Assembly (NCBI RefSeq): GCF_030348505.1
Contig: NZ_JAUCFJ010000002.1
Coordinates: forward strand, 2,670,001-2,734,000
Length of the DNA: 64,000 nucleotides
Source of the DNA: Lysinibacillus sp. G4S2
Lineage (GTDB): Bacteria; Bacillota; Bacilli; Bacillales_A; Planococcaceae
Direction: 5' to 3'
The position numbers and the translations under genes were made by a program. The notes under the pieces are model-generated. The model had not been told where the DNA came from, did no database searches, and worked only from the letters and a program-made list of their open reading frames with translations. Positions 42,209 through 51,258 of this stretch are shown piece by piece (position 1 is the stretch's first letter; the number at the start of each line of letters is the position of its first letter).

Positions 42209-42369
42209 GAATATAACTTAAAAATGCTTACGGAGTAATGAAAAAGCCCAATTTCTCTATTAATTAACGCTGAATTTTGACTAGTTAGAAGCAATTTTGT
42301 CTACAAGGAATAAAAACAATTTTCTGATATTTCCCGAAAAATAATTGATATTATTTAACTGTTTTGCTA

Positions 42370-42628
42370 AAGTTATATAAAATATCAATTGATGATGTGG
42401 CCAAGTAACTAAGAATTGTGAAACAGAGAGTATAGCGTTCGCTGAGAGCTATATCACCGCTTCTTATCTGAAACCTACCACGGAGATGTTATGCAAAACA
42501 TAACCGAGTCGTTTTCGTTACAAAACGTTTGAGGGTTTTAAGTTTTTCTTAAAACTAAATTCAAGGTGGTACCACGTTTATTCGGCACAAAGACGTCCTT
42601 ATGTTAGGGACAGCTTTGTGCTTTTTAT
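42370..42628 (+). ncRNA. T-box riboswitch, proline-specific
   Basis: AAGGTGGTACCACG (42563-42576) is a canonical T-box. The terminator pairs GCACAAAG with CTTTGTGC (about 42585-42621) followed by TTTTTATTTT. In GAAACCTACCACGGAG the triplet CCT (42474-42476) sits where CGC lies in the argS leader; CCT is a proline codon and proS follows. Proline starvation should prevent termination. Limits of stem I are approximate. Confidence 0.9.
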
Positions 42629-42653
42629 TTTCTGTAGAAACGGAGGAAAGAAC

Positions 42654-44090
42654 ATGACAACACAACAAAATGATTTTTCAAAATGGTACATTGAAACAAT
42701 CCAAAAGGCAGATTTAATGGATTATACTCCGGTCCGCGGCTGTATCGCATTTAAACCAGACGGCTATGAAATTTGGGAACATATTCAGGAAGAAATGGAC
42801 CGCCGTTTTAAAGAGACAGGTCACCGCAACGCTTATTTCCCTATGTTAATCCCTGAATCCTTCTTCCAAAAGGAAAAAGATCATATCGAAGGCTTCTCAC
42901 CTGAACTTCCTTGGGTAACAGAGGCAGCTGGCGAAAAATTAGAAGAACGTTTAGCACTTCGTCCGACATCCGAAACGATGATTGGACATTTATATTCTAA
43001 TTGGATCAAAAGTTACCGTGATTTGCCGGTCTTAATTAATCAATGGGCCAATGTTTTTCGCTGGGAAAAGAAAACACTTCCGTTCATTCGAACATCTGAA
43101 TTTTTGTGGCAAGAGGGCCATACAGCGCATGTTGATGAAGAAGATGCACGTAAAGAAACAATGCAAATGTTAACGATTTATAAAGAGGTAGTTGAAGATT
43201 TACTTGCAATCCCTGTCTATGATGGACAAAAAACACCTTCTGAGCGTTTTGCAGGCGCAGTTGATACATTTTCTATCGAAGCAATGATGAAAAATGGAAA
43301 GGCCGTACAAGCTGGTACTTCTCACTATTTAGGGACAAAATTCGCTGAAGCCTTTGATATAAAATATTTAAATAAAGCCAATCAGCATGAACATGTACAC
43401 ACAACTTCTTGGGGGACTTCCACACGCTTAATTGGTTCTGTCATTATGGTTCACGGTGATGAACAGGGGCTTATTTTACCGCCACGAATTGCACCAACCC
43501 AAGTTGTCTTAATACCTGTAGGTCCATGGAAAAAGAACCCTGAAATTATGGAGAAACTAGATGACATCTTCGCAGTCCTTAAAAAGAAGGGAATCCGAGT
43601 ACATCTAGATGATTCGGACCAATCACCTGGCTTCAAATTTAACGAATGGGAATTAAAAGGTATACCAATTCGTATTGAACTAGGACCTCGTGATTTAGAG
43701 AAAAACCAGGCATTGTTAAAAGCACGAGATGAAGATGAGAAGCAATCCATTGACCTGAATGACATTGTTTCAGCAATTGAGCTTGAATTAACAACGATGC
43801 AAACGCGTTTATTTGAAAAAGCACGTACATTCCGTGATGAAAACGCTCATACAACGATCGATACACTTCAGGAATTACAGCAGCATATTAACACGTCCAA
43901 GGAAAACGGATCTATTCCTGGTTGGATTCTTGCTGGATGGTGTGGAGATGATGCATGCGAGGAAAAAGTGAAAGAAGAGACAAAATATACTTCCCGTAAC
44001 ATTCCATTTAACCCACCAACTACGAAAACTACATGTATTTGCTGTGGCAATGAAGCGAAACATACAGTTTGGTTTGCTCAGGCATACTAA
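42654..44090 (+). CDS. proS: Proline-tRNA ligase, archaeal/eukaryal-type
   Basis: A 478-residue class II synthetase. Its start MTTQQNDFSKWYIETIQKAD, short length and absence of the bacterial editing insertion place it in the archaeal-type ProS group seen as a second ProRS in many Bacillaceae. Motif 2 (FRWEKKTLPFIRTSEFLWQE) and motif 3 (GLILPPRIAPTQV with conserved Arg) are visible, and a zinc-binding C-terminal domain ends with CICCGNEAKHTVWFAQAY. GGAGG precedes the ATG at 42654. Controlled by the T-box. Its 3' end is duplicated, degenerately, at 54841 and 58549. Confidence 0.95.
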   Translation: MTTQQNDFSKWYIETIQKADLMDYTPVRGCIAFKPDGYEIWEHIQEEMDRRFKETGHRNAYFPMLIPESFFQKEKDHIEGFSPELPWVTEAAGEKLEERLALRPTSETMIGHLYSNWIKSYRDLPVLINQWANVFRWEKKTLPFIRTSEFLWQEGHTAHVDEEDARKETMQMLTIYKEVVEDLLAIPVYDGQKTPSERFAGAVDTFSIEAMMKNGKAVQAGTSHYLGTKFAEAFDIKYLNKANQHEHVHTTSWGTSTRLIGSVIMVHGDEQGLILPPRIAPTQVVLIPVGPWKKNPEIMEKLDDIFAVLKKKGIRVHLDDSDQSPGFKFNEWELKGIPIRIELGPRDLEKNQALLKARDEDEKQSIDLNDIVSAIELELTTMQTRLFEKARTFRDENAHTTIDTLQELQQHINTSKENGSIPGWILAGWCGDDACEEKVKEETKYTSRNIPFNPPTTKTTCICCGNEAKHTVWFAQAY

Positions 44091-44117
44091 GTTGTCAAAT
44101 TTTACTTTCATACGCAA

Positions 44118-44408
44118 TTATTCAGCTTTTGTAATATCTCCATATTTACAATCCATATACAGATTATCTGTGGCGGCTGTTATTTTTTCTAACTTTTGTT
44201 GTTTAGTCTTGTAAAATTGTTCTAATTGTTTCAATTTCGTCTGAATGATAGGCTGTTTATTAATTTCCTTGATGACTTATCGATGAGTGCTATTTGTGCT
44301 TGAATGGCTCGTGATACAACTTCTGTGATGTCCACTATTTTCCCTCTATGTTTGACTACATGAGTAGAACAAACGTTGCAGGTATATTCTTTCAATACTA
44401 TTTTTGTT
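44118..44408 (-). pseudogene. Large serine recombinase fragment
   Basis: Two adjoining frames on the minus strand read LKEYTCNVCSTHVVKHRGKI, VDITEVVSRAIQAQIALIDK and, after a shift near 44270, INKQPIIQTKLKQLEQFYKT and ATDNLYMDCKYGDITKAE. This is the zinc-ribbon and coiled-coil part of a large serine recombinase (site-specific integrase of phages and ICEs). Catalytic domain absent, frameshift present. It starts 27 bp after the proS stop, a typical place for an integrase gene next to its attachment site. Confidence 0.7.
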
Positions 44409-44422
44409 TACGACTCGTTTTC

Positions 44423-44456
44423 CACTGCATTTCTAGCTGGAAATGCAGTGTTTTTA
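44423..44456. terminator. Intrinsic terminator
   Basis: CACTGCATTTC and GAAATGCAGTG arms with T5, between the recombinase relic and the immunity island. Confidence 0.75.
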
Positions 44457-44553
44457 TCTTAAATTATCAATGTTTTTTCTATGTTTTCAAAAAAATGCTA
44501 GTATGCTAGAATAAAAATAGAACGTATATTCTTTTTTATGGAGGGTGAAAACA

Positions 44554-44937
44554 ATGAGTTATGATTTAATGGTCTTTGATAAAGAGCAAGCTCCAAACAA
44601 TAAAGAAACATTTTTGCAATGGTATGATGAACAAACAAAATGGGCAGAACCACATGACTACGCAACAATAACAGTTACAACACCAGCATTACAAAAATGG
44701 TATCAGGATATGGTGGAACAATTCCCCAATATGAATTTGGTGGATGAGGAATTATTGGATGAGGATGAAGATGACGATTTAGAGAGTCGTTTAACTGATT
44801 ATAGTATTGGTTATGCCATGATTTACACAGCTTTTGCCTGGTCTGTAGCGGAGGAAGCATATAATACGATGAAGGAGCTTGCAAAAAAGCATGGAGTCGG
44901 TTTTTTTGATGTGAGTGGTGAGGGGGAGATTTTCTAA
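44554..44937 (+). CDS. Immunity-like hypothetical protein
   Basis: A 127-residue acidic protein starting MSYDLMVFDKEQAPNNKETF, with a strongly acidic loop (EELLDEDEDDDLESR) and the C-terminus VGFFDVSGEGEIF. Proteins with the SYDLxVFD opening are frequent among polymorphic-toxin immunity clusters. GGAGGG precedes the ATG at 44554; an in-frame TTG-type start further up is rejected. First intact gene of the island, 35 bp upstream of the CbrC-like gene, probably cotranscribed. Confidence 0.7.
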   Translation: MSYDLMVFDKEQAPNNKETFLQWYDEQTKWAEPHDYATITVTTPALQKWYQDMVEQFPNMNLVDEELLDEDEDDDLESRLTDYSIGYAMIYTAFAWSVAEEAYNTMKELAKKHGVGFFDVSGEGEIF

Positions 44938-44971
44938 ATCATTAAATCGTATGTCGAGAGGTGGATAAGAA

Positions 44972-45808
44972 ATGACAGAAAATCTTATTGCGCAATGGCA
45001 AGAGCAAAGAAAGACTTTTGACGCAAATAATACCAAAGCAATTAATGCCATGCATAAGCTAAGGGAGCAAATTCAAAATGCAGAGCCAACAGAGGTAAAT
45101 TTGCGCATTCTCGTCGAAATTTTCTGCATGTTGCAAATGTATGACGAGGCATACAAAATTTTTACATCCGTCATGGATTTACGCAATAAAAAAGATCAGA
45201 GAAAATACGGCTCGATTAAATATTGGATTGACAATCCACAAAATGTAAATCCATTATTGCCACGTGTCGTTCAGGAGGAAGCGAAGATGAAAATACCATT
45301 ACCAACATTTAAATATATGCCGAATCCAATACAAGCGAATATTTTTAAAACGGGTGAATTAGTTGTTTGCGACTGCTGTAAGCAAGAAGTGGACATTTAT
45401 TGTACAAAAGGCATTTATGCGATTGAAGAGGTGGAATATCTTTGTCCAAGCTGTATTCATAGTGGGCTGGCTGCGCAAAAATTTGATGGTCAATTTCAAC
45501 AAGATTTATTAAATTCCGAACTTGTGAAGAATGATGACTATACAGATGAAGTGTTGCATCGAACACCCGGATATATTAGTTGGCAAGGAAATGATTGGGT
45601 AGCCCATTGCACGGATTATTGCGCATTTATTGGTTATGTTGGCTGGCAAGAGCTGGTGGAGATGGGCATTACGGAGGAGTTTGAACATTTTAATGGTCAT
45701 ACCAAAGAAGAGCTAGCCGCTACTTTACGTAATAATGGCTCGCATCAAGGTTATCTATTTCAATGCTTAGAATGTCAGCAATACATTCTGTACTCCGACT
45801 TTGATTAA
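44972..45808 (+). CDS. CbrC-family protein (UPF0167)
   Basis: A 278-residue protein. The N-terminal 90 residues are helical (MTENLIAQWQEQRKTFDANN). The CbrC domain follows: LPTFKYMPNPIQANIFKTGE, CDCCKQEVDIYCTKGIYAIE, YLCPSCIHSGLAAQKF, HRTPGYISWQGNDWVAHCTD, YCAFIGYVGWQEL and YLFQCLECQQYILYSDFD. The paired Cys motifs suggest zinc binding. CbrC in E. coli is linked to colicin E2 tolerance, and the domain is used as an immunity protein in toxin systems. GAGAGGTGG precedes the start. No toxin gene is adjacent. Confidence 0.85.
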   Translation: MTENLIAQWQEQRKTFDANNTKAINAMHKLREQIQNAEPTEVNLRILVEIFCMLQMYDEAYKIFTSVMDLRNKKDQRKYGSIKYWIDNPQNVNPLLPRVVQEEAKMKIPLPTFKYMPNPIQANIFKTGELVVCDCCKQEVDIYCTKGIYAIEEVEYLCPSCIHSGLAAQKFDGQFQQDLLNSELVKNDDYTDEVLHRTPGYISWQGNDWVAHCTDYCAFIGYVGWQELVEMGITEEFEHFNGHTKEELAATLRNNGSHQGYLFQCLECQQYILYSDFD

Positions 45809-45821
45809 ATCTAGGTTACAT

Positions 45822-46138
45822 TGGTGAAATATTGGGAAGTTGACCATGGCTCTGAAGAAAATGTACCAGAGCTACTACACTAGTTAGTGGATTGTCCATT
45901 TGAAGGAATTCACCAACCCGAAATTTATGCGGATTTTATCGCCATATCGTGAACGTTTTGAGGAAATATTGAAGGAGCTCATGTTATGACAATAGGGGCA
46001 TTGACTTTGCCGTCTAGTGATGAATTGATGGATATTGATGTGTGCGAATACAATGATGGTCGTGGTTTTGGTGCAGAAATCAGTTACTTGTAGTTTGATA
46101 ATGAAGAAATTACGATTGTCCTTTTTGTGACGCGATGA
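45822..46138 (+). pseudogene. Decayed immunity-gene fragments
   Basis: Three remnants in series. 45822-45881 reads VKYWEVDHGSEENVPELLH, a degraded match to the start of the protein at 52110 (GPYGSAENVPVLLQ). A frame ending RERFEEILKELML overlaps ATG 45986, which opens MTIGALTLPSSDELMDIDVC, hits an in-frame TAG at 46091 and continues FDNEEITIVLFVTR to a TGA at 46138. The ATGA at the end overlaps the next possible start. Confidence 0.55.
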
Positions 46139-46197
46139 CAACTTCTGATAAAACAATAATTATGGAATTCTATATCAAAACAATCAAATGGGGGGAA

Positions 46198-47886
46198 ATG
46201 AATTTGTCACAGTATATAGAACAGTTTTTGGCGGATGTATGGCGGCAGTTAGAGCACTTTTATCAGCAGGAAAATGACCGAATTAGTAAAATGAAGGACT
46301 GGAGCCAACTCCATATAGGGGTTAATCATTATGTAAAGGTGAAATGGACATCAGAAAAATTGAATAAATTACAATGGGGAACCCCTCATTATGGAACGAT
46401 TTCGATTTATACATATGAGCCATTTAGTTGGCATGACGATGCTTATAGGGTAGCAGCGGGCGATTACATGCAAGAGATAACAGACATCAACCAAATAGAA
46501 GAATTATTTTCCGTTTTATGTGCCAAAATGGATGCGGTTTTCCAATCTGATGAATATCATGCGAAGCTTTTTGATTATCGTCTTCAACTTATATTAGAAT
46601 TTGAGCACGAGGGGCGTGAGCTTTGCTATCAAAAAGAGCTACTAAATAACGACAAATTTACATTAGCGAAACAAACGTTAGCTACTTTTATTGAAACAAA
46701 AGTGATGGCTGATTTACCTGTATGTCCTGCTAAGAAAGATGGATTTTTCTTTGCACATTGCCTAGTCAATCCATATTTTTTTCATCAGAGCGTAGCTGAT
46801 ATCGAACCATTAGTGCAACGGTTATTGGAGAAGTATAGCGGGAATGAAGAAAGCTTAAACAAGTGGATATATGATTATACATTGGCATTTAAATCTTGGG
46901 CAGAGGAGTATGTTTTATCAGTTTATTTTGAGGAGACAGGAGAATATGAAACGAAATGGATACTAAACTCAGCGGCTAGACCTAAGCAGAAGGAGCTAGA
47001 GTTCTTCGTTTATATTGCCTTACAAATCGGACCTAAAGAACCTGATACACGTAAGCAATATCTTGAATTGGCGCAGCAACTTGGCTCACAAGAGGCGGAG
47101 GATTATTTACAAAATGGCAGTGATCATTTTGAACATAGAAGGGAAAGTGCGCGCTTTCAAGGAGCAGCCAATGATATTCGAAAATTCATTTCAATTCACA
47201 TCATTGTTGAGGAAGAAGAGGCCTATCGTGAAGCATTGCATTACATCATCGATTTGTTACAAGCGGGCTTTGTCAAAGGCTATAGCTTACAGTTAGAGAG
47301 TCAGGAAGAAAACTATTTACCGATTCAAGGCCTTGCGAAAACTGAGCTGCATCAATTTTTTGCAAATTGCCTTGCGTATCCCAACCTGTTCCCATTGATT
47401 GCCGACTATGCAAAAGTGGCAATGGAGGAATATGCATGGTATGAGGACGTGGAGCCTAGCGAGCTATCCGCTATGCCTGGAACATATGCTGTATTTGGTT
47501 TAGGGCTTTATAGCGATGCTTATTTCCCCCTTGTGCAAAGCTATATGTCACTTGTTGATTCAGAGCACCAGCTTGTACAAAATAACTATGCAGAAGCTTT
47601 TCTTCACATGCACGATCTAGCAGTGGAACGGATGCCTGTACTGATTGACATTTTACTTAGCGCAAATGAGGGGGAGCTCGAGCAGTTAAAAGGAATTCAC
47701 GTTGATGAACTGGAATTGCTAGCTGAATTGATACTTCAACTGGAGAACAAAGAAGATTACCAACGCAGCTATGTATTATATCAAATTTTTGGCAGTATGG
47801 AGGATCTAGCACAGCGCATTGAAAAAGATTCAGCACCAATCCAAGAAATGCTAGAAAAATTAGTAGGTTGGATGGAAGATTACTAA
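46198..47886 (+). CDS. Large hypothetical protein of the immunity island
   Basis: About 562 residues, soluble and acidic, rich in aromatic residues, no signal peptide. Begins MNLSQYIEQFLADVWRQLEH after GGGGGGAA. Middle region has SEL1-like helical text (KEPDTRKQYLELAQQLGSQE, AEDYLQNGSDHF). C-terminus ends MLEKLVGWMEDY. I do not recognise the family; its position within immunity-like genes suggests a related role. Start uncertain: 46135 has an ATGA overlap with the preceding fragment, and TTG 46204 has better spacing. Confidence 0.65.
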   Translation: MNLSQYIEQFLADVWRQLEHFYQQENDRISKMKDWSQLHIGVNHYVKVKWTSEKLNKLQWGTPHYGTISIYTYEPFSWHDDAYRVAAGDYMQEITDINQIEELFSVLCAKMDAVFQSDEYHAKLFDYRLQLILEFEHEGRELCYQKELLNNDKFTLAKQTLATFIETKVMADLPVCPAKKDGFFFAHCLVNPYFFHQSVADIEPLVQRLLEKYSGNEESLNKWIYDYTLAFKSWAEEYVLSVYFEETGEYETKWILNSAARPKQKELEFFVYIALQIGPKEPDTRKQYLELAQQLGSQEAEDYLQNGSDHFEHRRESARFQGAANDIRKFISIHIIVEEEEAYREALHYIIDLLQAGFVKGYSLQLESQEENYLPIQGLAKTELHQFFANCLAYPNLFPLIADYAKVAMEEYAWYEDVEPSELSAMPGTYAVFGLGLYSDAYFPLVQSYMSLVDSEHQLVQNNYAEAFLHMHDLAVERMPVLIDILLSANEGELEQLKGIHVDELELLAELILQLENKEDYQRSYVLYQIFGSMEDLAQRIEKDSAPIQEMLEKLVGWMEDY

Positions 47887-48142
47887 TTTGTTAGCTTTCC
47901 TTAGTTCTTTAAAGGGTGGGACTTCTCTGTAAGGTAGGAAGTGCAATGTTGAGGAGATGCTAGCTAATATGTCATTTTTATTAGCTGTCATGTTTCAGAT
48001 GATAATAGATGAAATCAGAACATTGCTTAAATCGAGAGTAAAAGAGCTGTAAGATAGTTAAAATCGCAGTTGCTTTTGATAAAAAATCAGATTTGTTCAC
48101 CACCTCCGAGTTGGAGAACAATCAAGAAAGAGGTGAATTCTG
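47887..48142. other. Intergenic stretch
   Basis: No gene recognised. AGAGGTG near 48131 is the ribosome site for the next gene. Confidence 0.4.
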
Positions 48143-48553
48143 TTGTTAGATATTAATCAGACTACTGCTTGGATCGATTTGTTGTCCACATATAAAGTCA
48201 ATCCGAAATATGGCAATCCTGATGTCATTGATCAGTACCTGGATCAGCGGGATGCCGATCCGTTTGATTCACAATGGATGGCTGCACATGGCGACCTGAC
48301 AGCTATCATTGACAGTAAGTTGGTAACGGATCGAAAGAAGATAGAGATGCTTCAGGATCGCGCCAGTAAGCAAATTTACGAAACAATCATTGGACAGACT
48401 AGTCACTCTGACCTAGCCGCCTATGCATCCGATGATGTAAGGCTGATTGTTGGCTACCTAGTGACGGGCCGAGTTAACAGTTTTGCTCTTGAAATGAAGG
48501 AAAATTACGAACGCGGCGATTTACCCAATGTTGAAGGGAGTCCTTTTTCATGA
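48143..48553 (+). CDS. Hypothetical immunity-like protein
   Basis: 136 residues from a TTG start with AGAGGTG seven bases upstream: LLDINQTTAWIDLLSTYKVN, then QYLDQRDADPFDSQWMAAHG and a helical C-terminal half (SDLAAYASDDVRLIVGYLVT). Acidic and soluble. Not recognised. Composition is a little less AT-rich than its neighbours. It overlaps the start of the next, broken gene by 26 bp. Confidence 0.55.
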   Translation: MLDINQTTAWIDLLSTYKVNPKYGNPDVIDQYLDQRDADPFDSQWMAAHGDLTAIIDSKLVTDRKKIEMLQDRASKQIYETIIGQTSHSDLAAYASDDVRLIVGYLVTGRVNSFALEMKENYERGDLPNVEGSPFS

Positions 48554-48772
48554 GAAAAACTGTACTGGCAGATGTTTCAATCTGCTGGCGCACAGTGATA
48601 CCCGGCAATATAGGCATAGTTTGTGGCTTGATTTAGAGAAAGAAGGTGTACTTGTCAGTGAAGGTTGGGGTGTAGCGTTTGCTGCATTGCGACTATGGGC
48701 ACTTGAACTGAGTGATGGACGCGAAATGGCATCTTCTATCTGTTAGAAAAGGAGCCTCAATCATGTATCTAA
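48528..48772 (+). pseudogene. Frameshifted fragment of an immunity-like gene
   Basis: The open frame (72 codons) reads TGRCFNLLAHSDTRQYRHSL, WLDLEKEGVLVSEGWGVAFA, ALRLWALELSDGRE; near 48722 a one-base shift gives NGIFYLLEKEPQSCI ending at 48772, which looks like the natural C-terminus. N-terminal part seems short. Probable decayed gene. Confidence 0.45.
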
Positions 48773-49002
48773 AATATTCGCCAAGAACGATTGTACCTTT
48801 CACTGTCCTTTCGCTACGGGAAAACACTGCTCATGCGGTAGTTACAATAGCAACAACCGCTGTACTGGTAGTTTTTATAGGCAAATTCGACGAAACTATA
48901 AGCTTCATTTTATCAACATCCTATGTATTTGAAATAACGGATACTTATAATAGTTGCGTTTGGTCTAAATTTCAAGTGTTAGTAAAAGTAATTAATGGCT
49001 AG
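48763..49002 (+). CDS. Doubtful small ORF with a hydrophobic stretch
   Basis: 79 codons from ATG 48763 (MYLKYSPRTIVPFTVLSLRE) with AAAGGAG upstream. A moderately hydrophobic segment (AVVTIATTAVLVVFIG) is present. An overlapping frame over the same DNA is Cys-rich (CTFHCPFATGKHCSCG), so it is unclear which, if any, is coding. Given the decay around it I rate this low. Confidence 0.25.
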   Translation: MYLKYSPRTIVPFTVLSLRENTAHAVVTIATTAVLVVFIGKFDETISFILSTSYVFEITDTYNSCVWSKFQVLVKVING

Positions 49003-49012
49003 TGGTGTCACG

Positions 49013-49210
49013 ATGGAAACATCTATATGGATTCCTTTAATTAACATCTGAGATGAAGAAAAAATTTGGGTAGGAACAAGAGTTAGATTATACAATGTAG
49101 ATCTAACTCTTGTTGAAGATAGCAAAGATGATTACTACGAATACTTAATATCATCTATTTATGACAATGAAACTCACTTACAGCTAACGGTTCACTTTAG
49201 AGCTTTATAG
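49013..49210 (+). pseudogene. Small gene with an internal stop
   Basis: ATG 49013 reads METSIWIPLINI, TGA at 49049-49051, then DEEKIWVGTRVRLYNVDLTL and VEDSKDDYYEYLISSIYDNE up to TAG at 49208. The text on both sides of the stop is protein-like, so this looks like one gene of 65 codons broken by a nonsense change, perhaps TGG to TGA. Function unknown, likely another immunity-type gene. Confidence 0.6.
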
Positions 49211-49284
49211 ATCAAACGAGAACATATGTTTGTTTCTTGATTTGAAGTATAGTATAATTTTTTAATATCTAAGGAAGTGAAAGT

Positions 49285-49512
49285 ATGTTTTATCCGATTG
49301 GCAACACAACAATAGATTCTGATAAATATAGAGAAAAATTTGCAAAACGTTATTATCTGCCTTTTATGAAAGAATTGATAGACTTATCCGGATGTTCTTT
49401 AAAGGAAGCAAAAGAGTTGATTGATATAGTGATTCATGAGGAAGGCATTATTGTTAGCCAAACATCACAAGAAATACAAGATACTTGTTTAGCTGAATTA
49501 CAAGATGATTGA
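49285..49512 (+). CDS. Small protein with an L7/L12-C-terminal-like helix pair
   Basis: 75 residues: MFYPIGNTTIDSDKYREKFA, then PFMKELIDLSGCSLKEAKEL and IDIVIHEEG. The segment LIDLSGCSLKEAKELID is like the ribosomal L7/L12 C-terminal motif used in many small accessory proteins. AAGGAAGTG precedes the start. It ends 15 bp before the TPR-SMI1 gene and is probably cotranscribed with it. Confidence 0.65.
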   Translation: MFYPIGNTTIDSDKYREKFAKRYYLPFMKELIDLSGCSLKEAKELIDIVIHEEGIIVSQTSQEIQDTCLAELQDD

Positions 49513-49526
49513 GAGAGAGTTGGATT

Positions 49527-51191
49527 ATGCCAAAAAAATTATTGAATATGTTAGAAAAATGGTATGAGGAAAATCAACATGACAAAATTGTAGAAGCGAT
49601 TGAACAATTGTCTAAGTCAGAGCGAGATTACGAAATAGTAGGTCATTATGGTCGTGCGCTTAATAATGTAGGGCGTTATCATGAAGCGTTATCCCAGTTA
49701 TGCACAGTAAAAAAACAGGGGCAACAAGATGCGGATTGGCATTGGCGTGTTGGCTATGCTTATTTCTATAGCCAACAATGGCAAGAAGCACTGGCTGCAT
49801 TTGAAAAAGCAAAGGAATTACAGTTTGATACTAGAACTGAAGAGTATATAGTAGCCTGTCGGAATATTATGAAAAAGTCAGCAAAAGCGCTAGATGATTT
49901 CAAGCTTGTACCTTTTCATGAGCGTGATTTCAGTCAATTTTGGGAAAAAAGCGATTATGCGGATAAAAATTATGTAGAAGTATCCCCCACTACCGAAATG
50001 ATTGCTTCTATAGAAGAGGAACTTGGCTATAAATTGCCAGCAGATTATATTTGGTTTATGCAACAACAGAACGGCGGTATTCCAGTAAACACTTGTTTTC
50101 CAACGGCTATGCCGACTTCATGGGCAGAAGATCATGTGGCGATTACAGGGATGATGGGCATTGGTCGCGAAAAGGCTGATAGCTTGTGTGGCAGTTTGGG
50201 AAGCAATTTTATGTTGGAAGAATGGGGCTACCCAAATATTGGCGTTGTCATAGCCGATTGCCCGTCAGCAGGTCATGATATCATTATGCTTGATTATCGT
50301 ACATGTGGTGCAGATGGCGAACCTGCTGTTGTACATGTAGATCAAGAGGCAGATTACTATATTACTTTCCTTGCGCAGAACTTTGCGACTTTTATTGTCG
50401 GATTGGTGAATGAGGAAGTATTCGATACATCTGAACAAGATAAACTTGACGATTTGGATATGGTGAAACATGTACCATTCTCTCCTTTGTTACAGTCGTT
50501 ATGTGAGAAAGCTGGAGAGAGAAATCGGATAGAAGCAGTTATTCGAGGTATTTGTACGCAGATTGTAGAGGACAAAGGCTATTTTGCTTTACATGCAGAC
50601 GAGATATCCATGCTGATGTATGATATCCAGTTTTGGTTGTACACTGGTGCTAATTCGAAGGTGACGCAAGCTCAATATTTAGCGGATTACAAGAATATCA
50701 TTGCACTTGCACAAGGTTTCAGTACAGGAGGATATGCCCCAGACTTTGTTTCAAGTTGGTTAAATGAACGCATAGAGCAGGGGGAAATTGTAAGTCAAGA
50801 GGGGCTATTAAGTTTTACAACGGATAAGGTAGCTAATCTACATGCTCAAATGATGAATGAAGAACTAAAACCTTTTAGATGGCTAGAACATGATAGTGGA
50901 AATATTTCGCTCCTATTAGAAGTAGGCATTTATAAACAGGAGTTGTTTGAAACACGCGCAGATGAAGGATTTCAAGGTAATGGCTACGACTGGTGCTCGC
51001 TTGCGGAAATGTATTTGCAAGAGAAGTTGCCAGAGCTAGAAGGCATTGTGCGTTTCGACCCAGAAGCAGATATTTTCTGTGCTTATGCCGACAAAAAAGA
51101 CGCATTGTTGCGATTCGCTGTTGGATTTAAACAAGCCTGTGAAAATGATGAACTGATATATGAGTTATTTTCTAGGGCAATATTGGATTAA
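49527..51191 (+). CDS. TPR and SMI1/KNR4 domain protein
   Basis: A 554-residue protein. Residues 1-115 are TPR-like (EIVGHYGRALNNVGRYHEAL, DWHWRVGYAYFYSQQWQEAL). The SMI1/KNR4 fold follows (TEMIASIEEELGYKLPADYI, WFMQQQNGGIPVNTCFPT, GIGREKADSLCGSLGSNFML, PNIGVVIADCPSAGHDIIML). A C-terminal 230-residue region is helical and unrecognised. SMI1/KNR4 is the most widespread immunity fold in polymorphic toxin systems. ATG 49527 chosen over TTG 49509, though its ribosome site is weak (GAGAG). Fusion to TPR is a longer form than usual. Confidence 0.8.
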   Translation: MPKKLLNMLEKWYEENQHDKIVEAIEQLSKSERDYEIVGHYGRALNNVGRYHEALSQLCTVKKQGQQDADWHWRVGYAYFYSQQWQEALAAFEKAKELQFDTRTEEYIVACRNIMKKSAKALDDFKLVPFHERDFSQFWEKSDYADKNYVEVSPTTEMIASIEEELGYKLPADYIWFMQQQNGGIPVNTCFPTAMPTSWAEDHVAITGMMGIGREKADSLCGSLGSNFMLEEWGYPNIGVVIADCPSAGHDIIMLDYRTCGADGEPAVVHVDQEADYYITFLAQNFATFIVGLVNEEVFDTSEQDKLDDLDMVKHVPFSPLLQSLCEKAGERNRIEAVIRGICTQIVEDKGYFALHADEISMLMYDIQFWLYTGANSKVTQAQYLADYKNIIALAQGFSTGGYAPDFVSSWLNERIEQGEIVSQEGLLSFTTDKVANLHAQMMNEELKPFRWLEHDSGNISLLLEVGIYKQELFETRADEGFQGNGYDWCSLAEMYLQEKLPELEGIVRFDPEADIFCAYADKKDALLRFAVGFKQACENDELIYELFSRAILD

Positions 51192-51258
51192 TAAAGGGGA
51201 AAAGTAACCGATTTTATTTGGATATAGAAGAATAATAGATTTATTGGAGGAATATAAG

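Noticed and set aside
48790..48935. Cys-rich frame (CTFHCPFATGKHCSCG) as a metal-binding peptide gene
   Set aside because: No start codon with a ribosome site in that frame and it overlaps another weak ORF in a decayed region.
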